Position numbers and translations under genes: made by a program. The notes under the pieces were generated by a model. It was given only the letters and a program-made list of their open reading frames with translations. It had not been told where the DNA came from and made no database searches. Of a DNA stretch of 16,360 bases, positions 1-6,980 are shown in pieces; positions within the stretch are counted from its first letter, which is position 1; each line of letters starts with the position of its first letter. The DNA is taken from positions 1 to 16,360 of the forward strand of contig RXOD01005030.1 in NCBI GenBank assembly GCA_005223375.1. The letters are read 5' to 3'. Source of the stretch: Amoebophrya sp. AT5.2. Its lineage: Eukaryota > Sar > Dinophyceae > Syndiniales > Amoebophryaceae.

Positions 1-25
1 TGCCGTAGCTGCTCCCCCCCTGCAG

Positions 26-1646
26 ATTTCTCTCCGCTTTCTTCCTCCCGCCGTGCGTGGGGCTCCTACTTTCGCTCCTTCTCGTCCAGAATGCATGGCA
101 AAATGTTTTTTTTTTGATCTGTAATCATCGTACGCGTCCTGCCCGAACGCAGCAGATAACGTGCGGGTGTGGAATCCCGACCCGTCGTCAGTTCCCACGT
201 CGGACCTCCTTTCCTTCAGCGTCAGAGTCCTGGCCGGCGTCACCAGCCTCAAGGTAGAATTAGGACGAGCGAGGCACAGTTTATTGGCTTCTTGAAGAAA
301 GCGTTTCCTTTTCTTTAATTATCCAGCTGGCTACGTTGATATCATCATGTCTGACCATGAACGGTTCATGTCGCCAGCCGACAGGGGCATCCGGGCGTCC
401 CGTTGTTCATTCGCTTGATGAATGCCCGGTCTGCTGCCCTCTACCTAGGAAGGTTCACTGTCGAGCAGACGCTTATGATTCGTAAATCGCTGCTTGTTCT
501 CGCTATCCCGACGCCCAGCGGGAGCCGAAGTAGAACAAGCAGCGCTACGGCTTCTGTTCTTTGGCCGTCACCTATCATGCTAGGTCTGCAGCTACCTTCT
601 TTTTCTACTTTGTGCTTTCTGTATACTTACTAATAGATGGATGATCCCGTGCTGGCTTCTTACTTTCTAGGCAGGCCAATCCCAATGAATGGGTGGGTCA
701 ATGGCAGTATGTGCTCTCTCGGCCTGTAACCATCGCCACGTTTGCGACGGAGTCGACGAACACGGTGGAGGATCCACAAGGCTCGTCGAACAACGCGAAG
801 TACAAGGACGACAGCTTGTACGCCACTTGGGACGATGGTAACGTTGCCACATTTCACGCGGACGGGAACAGCATGGACGGCGTCGACGGCAGCTTCAAAG
901 AGATTGTCAACATGACTGCCTACAACGACGAGAACGGGGTGAACCTAGTGTCGGCCTCCGCTGGCCCCGCGGGGCTGACAGAGGGGATGCATAACCTGAA
1001 GCTGTACCTCCGCGAGGACGGCCTGCAGATCGGAAGATTGCGACTAAACGCCACAGGAGGAGTGGCACACTTCGTTGTACCTGAAACTTACGTATATTTT
1101 TTTAATAAGAAAGTACTTAACTCCTTTTTCGTACTGTATACGTCTTACTTTTGCTTGTAGTTCTCATCGGTCTTTTCGTATAAGTACCTGACTGAGGGCT
1201 TATGGGTTCGCTTGTTTATGATCTGACCAGTGAGTCTTCTCGGAGTGGCTTGTGAATCCGATTTACCGTCACACCGACATAGGAAGATCTTCAACCAATG
1301 AATAATGAACCATCCATGGATCCCCATCGGACAGCAAGGCGACGGCGGGCGGCAGATCTGTCACGGCACGGGCGGCAGTTGCGACAGCCACTGCATTTGG
1401 ACTGCGGACGAGTACGTCGAAACTGCCACTGCCAGTGACGAAGATGCAGAAGCTAGCGAGGAGGAGGGAGAAGAAGGTTCGAGCGCTGCGAGCACCCCAC
1501 TGGTGGTTGCTGGCGTGGCGGTTGCACTAGCGGCCGCCGTGGCAGTTGCGACTAAACTGGGCGGTAGCACCCCCGGAGCCGCCGCAGGAGAAGGAGAGGT
1601 TAAGGACAACACGGAAGTAGACACCAAACTGAAGTCAGATTTCTGA
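26..1646 (+). CDS. Single-pass membrane protein with putative lectin-like ectodomain (5' partial, four inferred exons)
   Basis: I did not recognise a named gene. Proposed exons are 26-104, 153-253, 675-1091 and 1335-1646; their phases join without a break and give 302 residues to a TGA at 1644-1646. The gene continues beyond the left edge or into earlier exons. Exon 3 holds a segment (residues of about 975-1060) reading LTEGMHNLKLYLREDGLQIG. It resembles the 'G-x-H-x-L-x-x-x-x-REDG' strand seen in galactose-binding-like, carbohydrate-binding domains of bacterial and eukaryotic surface proteins; that match is from memory and tentative. Exon 4 has three cysteines, then an acidic Glu/Asp stalk, then one hydrophobic segment of about 22 residues (Val/Ala-rich, about 1495-1560) and a short charged tail. 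This layout fits a type I surface or endomembrane protein. Exons 3 and 4 are fairly secure; exons 1 and 2 rest on frame, composition and phase only. An acceptor at 670 instead of 674 would break the frame. Confidence 0.55.
105..152 (+). other. Inferred short intron (48 nt) of the membrane-protein gene
   Basis: GT at 105-106 is followed at once by a run of T, and the stretch ends in CGCAG at 152. Removing it joins a phase-1 exon to an exon supplying two bases, keeping one reading frame. An AG three bases later (155) would also keep the frame with one residue changed. Confidence 0.4.
254..674 (+). other. Inferred intron (421 nt) with internal hairpin
   Basis: The donor is AAG|GTAGAA and the acceptor is TTTCTAGGCAG|GCC. 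A TACTAAT branch-point-like string lies near 627-633, about 40 nt before the acceptor. Phase is 0 on both sides with the acceptor at 674. All three frames carry stops or lack sustained coding character inside, although one short exon in the middle cannot be excluded. It contains a perfect 13-bp inverted repeat, listed separately. Confidence 0.5.
488..544. repeat. Perfect 13-bp inverted repeat (hairpin) inside intron
   Basis: The arm CGCTGCTTGTTCT at 488-500 is the exact reverse complement of AGAACAAGCAGCG at 532-544, separated by a 31-nt loop that has its own short CCCG/CGGG pairing. A nearby 7-bp palindrome (CATGAAC/GTTCATG) lies around 355-370. It could be a folded intron segment or remnant of a small mobile element; function unknown. 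Confidence 0.7.
1092..1334 (+). other. Inferred intron (243 nt) of the membrane-protein gene
   Basis: The donor is CTTAC|GTATAT and the acceptor is CGGACAG|CAAGGC. Phase is 0 at both ends, so the exon ending Pro-Glu-Thr-Tyr joins to Gln-Gly-Asp-Gly. The interior is T-rich and carries stops in the exon frames. I saw no convincing terminal inverted repeat. Confidence 0.6.
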
Positions 1647-1823
1647 GACCCTCAACTCCGCGATTATATCTCGTGAGATTCACTATGCGATACTTGACAT
1701 TTCGCACCGATGGATTGTAGCCGGTTAACATTTCCGTGCGTGCGCGATAGCTGCGTGGCACAACTTATACCTCATATATTAGAGGAGGCCGGCTTTGGCA
1801 GCGAGTAGTGCTGCGCGCCTTAG

Positions 1824-2081
1824 GGAGGATTAGGAACAGATTCCAATAACTACCTCGGACCACAAATGACACAGTTCTGGTGGCCCGACTTCTGTAAGGA
1901 GCGCGAAGGGGGGGATGGCGACGCGGGTGACCCCGGTGGCAAGCGCGACGACGACGCCGATACCGACGAGGAGTGAGGTAGCGCTGCCTTACCGTCCGCG
2001 TTCTTTAAACCAAAGATCGCGAGCGACTCCGAGATTCCTGCCCAACCAGAGCACCATGCGCAAGGGCGGACCAGGGGGTAG
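1824..2081 (+). pseudogene. Orphan exon-like fragment interrupted by an in-frame TGA
   Basis: One + frame has protein-like composition on both sides of a stop. It is open from 1824 and contains an ATG at 1866 followed by MTQFWWPDFCKEREGG, then an Asp/Glu-rich tail. TGA falls at 1974-1976, after which the same frame continues with GSAALPSAFFKPKIASDSEI and ends at TAG 2079-2081. It may be a decayed exon, a tiny 36-residue ORF, or an unused terminal exon of the upstream gene. The opposite strand is also open across 1850-2089 (79 residues, Ser/Pro-rich), and third-position composition cannot separate the two because their third positions pair with each other. No function is assignable. Confidence 0.3.
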
Positions 2082-2458
2082 TGATACACCTGAGGACGAG
2101 CGGCGAAAAACAGATGTTGCTCAGAAGACCCACATTCCGATACTGATGATAGCTACACACCTCCTACGTAGATCAAGCGTAAAAAAGTAACGCGACCTTA
2201 GAGATCGAAGGAAACTCATACCGGAGCAGAATTCGAGGTTTGAAGCTGAATCAGCAAGCGAGCCACTTCGTTTGAAAGGGTGCATCTGGTTTGCGTGTGG
2301 ATTGATGCCGCTCGGCCTTTGATCGTTTAACATTTCTGAAGAGGTCCTGCTGAATCGATGGCCACGCAACGGCGAGAATGTCGAACCGCGGGGCTACAAC
2401 AGAAACTGGCCGCTCTTTGTCGCAATGAAACGCAGTTTGTCGCAACTGCTTGTTGTTT
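2082..2458. other. Spacer with no supported gene
   Basis: Short ORFs on both strands here have unlike-protein composition and no link to neighbours. I see no RNA gene, repeat or tandem array. It is best read as intergenic sequence between the membrane-protein gene and the transporter gene. Confidence 0.5.
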
Positions 2459-2488
2459 TGTTTTTGTCCGTGCTTTCCATGCCTTTAG
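2459..2488 (+). promoter_or_regulatory. Candidate 3' splice / spliced-leader trans-splice acceptor upstream of transporter
   Basis: A T-rich tract beginning near 2450 (TTGTTGTTTTGTTTTTG) runs into TTTCCATGCCTTTAG, ending at AG 2487-2488, about 105 nt before the chosen ATG at 2593. In dinoflagellates such a pyrimidine-AG site before the first ATG would accept a spliced leader. It could instead end an intron within the 5' untranslated region. There is no direct evidence for either. Confidence 0.3.
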
Positions 2489-2592
2489 CCGCCGTCGCAC
2501 GCCGATCCGGGAGAACAAGATCGAAAATTTATAAATTGATCGATCGATGAACCTACCAACACGGTTGGATCCTACTCGCAGAAAGCGCGAAG

Positions 2593-4818
2593 ATGCAGCG
2601 GCTGTTCATGTTCAAATCGCCGCACTCCCGGTGCGTCAGGGACTGCAGTTTGAGGCGGGCTGCTATGGGTCTGACAGCGAAGTCGTTCTCCGCGGCGGCA
2701 CGCCACCCCTCGCACTCCCAGCAGGGTTTCGTACCGCCCCGCGTTCCGCATCGAAAGTGCTTCCGGCTTTTTTCCACGACCGGTGCCCCGCCGTCCGCCC
2801 CCTCCACCAGCAGATCCGACGTGCTCTCCACGGACCAGGCCAACGCGTACAACCGGTGGAGCGTTTTTCCGAAGGTTTTCCTGGTGCAGATTCCGACCGG
2901 CGCGGTGTACGCGTGGTCCATGTGGGCCCCGGACTTGTGTAAACAGCTCGGCGTGGTGTCGGCGTCCGCGTTGGACTGGTCGCTAGCCAGCGTTGGGATG
3001 ACGTTTTCGTCGCTCGCGGTGGGGTTCGGGATCTCGGTGGGCCTTCTGGGACCCACGATGGAGAAGTGGGGCGCGCGGAAGTCCTCGTTCGTCGGGGGAA
3101 TGCTGTTCGGCGGGGGACACCTGCTCTCCGCGGTAGGCTGCTGGTACCACTTCCTGCCGGCAATCTGGCTGGGCTGGGGCTTCTTCGGGGGACTGGGCTG
3201 GGGACTGGGATACATACCGCCAATCGGTACCGACAATTGATGATTGTCACAGTGTTCGTATAAGTTGTTTTCCAGCCGGTTTGTCTGCGACTTCAGCCAT
3301 TGACCCAAGCAACACTACTGTTGAAGAGTAGAACACAGTGGCAGATCCCGTTGTACAACTGAAACCGATGAAAGTGAACCTTACGCCTCTACGTACGACT
3401 ATTATATCCTCGCAGGTCTGCTAGTGAAGTGGTTTCCCGACAAGAAGGGCACGGCGACTGGTGCTGCGATTGCTGCGTTCGCGTCTGGGGGTCTTTTTGC
3501 GGCGCCGATGATCGAGCTGCTCAAGGCCCATTTTTCGAAAGCCCCGCAGAAGCTGGCCACTACCGACCCGTCGATCGTGGCTTCGAAGATGGATGCAGGC
3601 AGGCAGTTCGTCCAGGTGAGCGGCGAATTGGGCGGTTCGGGGGCGTCTTCAATTGGGGACGGAATTGTAGCGCCTTCCGATCTCGCCTGGCTGGAGGTGG
3701 TGCAGGAGTCCGACGCCTTTTACCTTGTCGGCACGGGCGACACGGGCTGCGCGGGGGCGTTTGCGACTCTCGGCGCACTGTACGCAGTGTCCATGGGGGT
3801 GGGAAGCTCTTTATTGAAAGAGCCCCCCACCGGCTGGAAGCCCCTGAGCATGCTGGCCGGCGAGCAGCCGTCGGAGGTCACCGTGGCGAAAGTCGAAGAA
3901 AACGCTGCACAAGCAAAAGTCGGAGGCAAGGCCGAGAGGGATAGTGAAATAAAGCAGTTCCAGAAGAAGGCTTCTTTTTTCGTGCCCGCGGCCGACGCGA
4001 TGCGCACCCCCCAGTTCTACTTGCTTTGGACGACGCTCGCGTGCAACGCGTCCGCGGGGGTGTGCGTGATTTCTTCCGCCAAGCTGATGATGGGGGACAT
4101 CTTCGCGGCGAAGTTTCCGGATATCGTCACCGCGGGATTCACCACGGGTTTTGTGTCCGCGCTCTCCGTCGCCAACGCCGGCGGGCGGCTGGTGTGGGCG
4201 AGCTGCAGCGACGCGATCGGGCGGAAAAACACCATGTTCGTCACGTCGATGGCGCTGCCGGCCTGCCTGCTCGTTCCCCAGATCACAAACATGCTGTCAG
4301 CACCGGACCCCTCGCTGCTCCCTTTGTACGCGTTCTACGCGACCACGTTCGCGATCGTCTCCTGGTACGGCGGCGTGCTAGCGCTGATCCCCTCCTACAC
4401 CGCCGACGTGTTCGGCGCGAAGGAGGTGAACGTCATCTACGGAAGGCTGATGACCGGGTGGAGCGTGTCGGCGGTCTGCACGCCGGGACTGCTGGCGTAC
4501 TTGCGCTCCGTGGACGAGCGGAAGGCGATAGAAACGCTGGTGCAGCAGATTGACGCCAAGAAGTTCGAGGAGCAGTTCGGGGTAAGAATCCTAAGCGGCG
4601 ATACCGATAGCGGAGAAGCTTTAGATACCTTGATCCAGGCGAAGACGGTGACGATTAAGCGTCTGCTGGAGATCGCGCCGGAGGGGGCGGTGGACCCAAC
4701 GCCGTTCCTGTACGACACAACCTTCTACTCAATCAGTGGCATCCTGGCGCTGGCGGCCATCTCGAACGCGTGCGTCAAGCGGGTTGGGAGTCGCGGGATG
4801 GACGGGGAGACTAAGTAA
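2593..4818 (+). CDS. Mitochondrion-targeted major facilitator superfamily transporter, OFA (oxalate/formate antiporter-like) type
   Basis: Two exons, 2593-3226 and 3416-4818, give 678 residues. Residues 1-60 are rich in Arg, Ser and Ala with a single acid, and end Arg-Leu-Phe|Ser, matching the R-3 mitochondrial processing pattern. Twelve hydrophobic segments follow, starting near residue 80. The loop after segment 2 has GPTMEKWGARK (153-163), a motif-A-like sequence. The exon junction rebuilds YIPPIGLLVKWFPDKKG, the 'P-P-x-x-x-x-x-K-W-F-P-D-(R/K)-(R/K)-G' signature of oxalate/formate and monocarboxylate antiporter-like carriers. The second half repeats motif A as GGRLVWASCSDAIGRK (467-482). 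An extended loop sits between segments 5 and 6, and a charged central loop precedes segment 7 (about residue 411). Inferred role: exchange of small carboxylates across the mitochondrial inner membrane; substrate unknown. The ATG at 2593 is the first in frame after the acceptor-like site; Met-6 and Met-25 are alternatives. Confidence 0.85.
3227..3415 (+). other. Intron of the transporter gene (189 nt, GT-AG)
   Basis: The donor is ATCG|GTACCG and the acceptor is ATCCTCGCAG|GTCTG. A phase-1 junction rebuilds a glycine codon inside a conserved family motif, which makes the call strong. Unspliced reading stops at TGA 3238-3240. Near its 5' end is a 6-bp palindrome, GACAAT/ATTGTC (3232-3248). Confidence 0.85.
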
Positions 4819-5444
4819 TAGCGTAGTAGAGCATGCATAGTAGAGCTACAATGTTTACTCACTGCAAACTACAACCCCCCAAGCCGCTATTTTCAGAGCG
4901 GGCGGCGGGTCCGCTTAGCGCGTCCGAAAGTTGCTCGACCGGGAGGGAGCCTCCTTTTCGGCGGCTCAATAAACCTCCCCCAAAACGTATTTGCTGAGCT
5001 GGCGGCGGGCTGAGATAAGATCTCTTCCGAAAAGTACTACTGACTTAAGGTATTTTGAGGCCAAGCACTCATATAAATATGAAGCCGCCAACATGAGATC
5101 CCCCTCCAAACGTCGCGCGGATGTCCCGTTTTGAAGAAGCATTTAAGAAGAAGAATGAAGAGGACTGAAGTGGTATGATTAGTTTGACAAAGCACCCGCC
5201 GAATAAATCCGTTGCCGTCCGTGCTGCTGCCCCCTGCTGCTCGTCTCTCAGCCAGACGGGGAGAACGATACAAGCTACTGTAGCCCGTTCCAAAAGGAAG
5301 TAGTAGAGCATCTGAACCAAACGAGCGAGCCGGTATGTAGCCAGACAAAAGAAACTGCGCCGAAGACTGTCTGATGGTGGTCGGCGAAGATTTTTCGTAG
5401 TACCTGGGTAGTGCGATACATCAGCGTGAACATACTGGCAGCGG
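4819..5444. other. Intergenic spacer, no supported gene
   Basis: No frame shows sustained coding character. A G+C-rich patch at about 4880-5030 has two similar words, GAGCGGGCGGCGGG and GAGCTGGCGGCGGG, an 8-bp inverted pair CTTTTCGG/CCGAAAAG, and an AATAAA at about 4968. The patch could contain the transporter 3' end. Minus-strand ORFs at 5037-5348 and 5275-5514 look accidental. Confidence 0.45.
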
Positions 5445-6098
5445 TTAGAGTTTTTCTTCGTACATCTCGGAGGTGTATCGAATGCCTATCCTGAACGCCG
5501 TCGGACGTTCGCATCTGGTGGCATACGCGTCGAGCGTTTTGCTATTCGGCTCATACAGCTCCCCTCTTCCATCCGCCACGACTGGAGGAGCTAGTCGAAC
5601 AGATCCCGAACGCTTCGCCCGAGTGGTCTCGTCCAGTGCGAAGACACTGGGTGACGGATGGGCAGACATCGACAGAGTACTGCACTGACCTCGCCGCCGG
5701 TTGCAGGATCTGGAGGATTAGCAGGGTAGCGCGTGGCTTTTATTTTGAACAGCAAGTCCGCCGCGTAAGAGTGGCGCGGACGGAGGTGCGCACCCGGTCG
5801 CAAAGATAGAAGGAATGTGTGCCAGGGTGGTGAAAAACGCGCCAGCGGCGCCGAAGAAAAAAACAGCAGCGGACGCATCTGGAACGCGGCAACTGCGCAG
5901 CGCTGTAGGGGTGCGGCAGCCCACAGCTCACAGATCGCCTTGTCCTCGTCGCCTGGACAGGTGTCGCGATGGGCGCGCGGAGGTTCTGCGCTTCATGTCG
6001 CCGAAAGCGGAGCGGTAAGGCGGTTCCTTGTTGAAGCTGTCGGCCAGAGCAATGGCGTGCACGAATCGAGTGCGCTTGCGCGCGCGCTCGCTTCCAAC
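5445..6098 (-). CDS. Possible small unknown gene on the minus strand (two exon-like segments)
   Basis: Not recognised. Two minus-strand segments have balanced, protein-like composition. The first (about 6098-5940) reads RFVHAIALADSFNKEPPYRS and runs to a stop beside a good donor, GATCT|GTGAGC. It is preceded by CTTTCTAGCTAG, which resembles an acceptor. The second (5669-5445 or slightly longer) reads GRGELYEPNSKTLDAYATRC and ends in IRYTSEMYEEKL then TAA. Joining them needs an intron of roughly 270 nt whose acceptor I cannot fix. If real, it is the only minus-strand gene in the window. Plus-strand frames overlap the same DNA (5482-5688 and 5769-6122), so strand assignment is uncertain. Confidence 0.25.
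5482..5688 (+). CDS. Possible 68-residue small ORF with hydrophobic N-terminus
   Basis: This competes with the minus-strand model over the same bases. The ORF starts MPILNAVGRSHLVAYASSVL, and the stretch to about residue 32 could act as a signal peptide; the rest is polar and unrecognised. Third-position G+C is close to that of the minus alternative, so composition does not decide. It could also be a first exon with a donor at GACAGA|GTACTG. Confidence 0.2.
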   Translation: MPILNAVGRSHLVAYASSVLLFGSYSSPLPSATTGGASRTDPERFARVVSSSAKTLGDGWADIDRVLH

Positions 6099-6122
6099 CT
6101 AGCTAGAAAGATACTAAGTTAA
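5769..6122 (+). CDS. Possible unknown ORF / exon (plus strand), no clear start
   Basis: One frame is open from 5769 to TAA 6120-6122 (117 codons) and lacks an early ATG, so it would need an upstream exon. Its C-terminal part is plausible protein (ends ALARALASNLARKILS). A second plus frame with a real ATG at 5815 encodes 67 basic residues ending at 6018. Both overlap the minus-strand candidate. No family is recognised. Confidence 0.18.
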   Translation, partial: EWRGRRCAPGRKDRRNVCQGGEKRASGAEEKNSSGRIWNAATAQRCRGAAAHSSQIALSSSPGQVSRWARGGSALHVAESGAVRRFLVEAVGQSNGVHESSALARALASNLARKILS

Positions 6123-6157
6123 TAGTGATCGCGGCATTACAACGATGGCGCGACTGA

Positions 6158-6622
6158 ATGGCCTCGATAATGTACACACGAAACGAGGGGGGACAAACGA
6201 CACACCTGAATCTGCAGAATGCCGGAGGTTCTGGCACGCCCGTCAGGGGCCGCGCCTTGCTGTTTTGTGTCGTGTCATGTACTGCAAACCCGAAGCAAAA
6301 GACCTATGCTGATGTGCCCACTGGTGCACTGGCGCCGCCACGGTTCAAGTGCTCGTGTCGCAGGCTGCCTACTTACGAGCACAAAGAAAGGGCTTGGCGT
6401 TTATTAGCACGGATGCTGGTGCATGCAACTGGATATGCATCAGATTGGCGCGGCACCCGTCTCACGCAATCCGACGGGACAGTCAGCTGCTGCCGATCTC
6501 GCATCCGTCGACGGACTCTTCGAATTGCTTCTGGTCTTGAAGAACTCTGGACGAAATTGCAGATCGTCTGTCGGTGGGCCAAAGTAATTGTGACAACATT
6601 TGCATCCGGCGGGGGGCATTAA
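6158..6622 (+). CDS. Weak ORF of 154 codons, possibly chance
   Basis: An ATG at 6158 opens a frame to TAA 6620-6622. The product is basic, with scattered Cys, Arg and Trp, no low-complexity acidic spacers like its neighbours and no motif I know. Third-position G+C seems lower than in the secure genes. Two long minus-strand frames overlap it (6440-6775 and 6483-6950). It may be untranslated leader or spacer upstream of the glycosyltransferase gene. Confidence 0.2.
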   Translation: MASIMYTRNEGGQTTHLNLQNAGGSGTPVRGRALLFCVVSCTANPKQKTYADVPTGALAPPRFKCSCRRLPTYEHKERAWRLLARMLVHATGYASDWRGTRLTQSDGTVSCCRSRIRRRTLRIASGLEELWTKLQIVCRWAKVIVTTFASGGGH

Positions 6623-6980
6623 GAAGGAAGTGATTGCGGTGGCCAGGAAGAGGAAGAATGGAGGGAATGATGAAGCCACCTTTTGTATTCGTGATCGTGA
6701 CACTGTCTTTGTCGTCCCTGATACCTCTTTTCGGTTGGTCATGAAAACTTGTCCTTTGTGTGTCGCAATTAACACACGAAGAAAATAGCGCTCTGCCTAT
6801 AAATAAGTCTGCGAAGTTCAGCGCTTTGGAATTCATTGGATGGGCGCTTTTTACTTGGTCTCCACACCCCCGACTAATGTCTTTATTCTGTTCCACGCAC
6901 TTACGGTAAGGATTTTCATATTCTAAACGGCGATCTCTCCCAATAAGCATCTCTATCCCACGAAAACGCCATCAGTCGTC
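6623..6980 (+). promoter_or_regulatory. Upstream region of the glycosyltransferase gene with candidate acceptor sites
   Basis: No gene is seen. A GACTAAT branch-point-like word at 6872-6878 is followed by a pyrimidine-rich stretch and AG at 6909-6910. A second AG at 6974-6975 lies 5 nt before the ATG. Either could be a cis or spliced-leader acceptor. Confidence 0.25.

Noticed and set aside
2553..3308. 251-residue minus-strand ORF
   Set aside because: It lies antisense to transporter exon 1, whose family match is clear; the minus product has no motif.
3227..3415. Terminal inverted repeats in the transporter intron
   Set aside because: The best pair (CACAGTGTTC against GAACACAGTG, 9 of 10) is internal and short; the intron has ordinary GT-AG ends.
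3429..4553. Several long alternate-frame ORFs over the transporter and glycosyltransferase exons
   Set aside because: They are Arg/Gly/Pro-rich shadows of the real G+C-rich coding frames and lack recognisable motifs.
4880..5030. G+C-rich repeated words as a dispersed repeat or terminator
   Set aside because: The similarity is limited to about 14 bases with one difference and no clear boundaries; it cannot be supported from one window.
6343..6353. tRNA B-box-like GGTTCAAGTGC
   Set aside because: It lacks the final CC of the B box and no matching A box or cloverleaf could be drawn.
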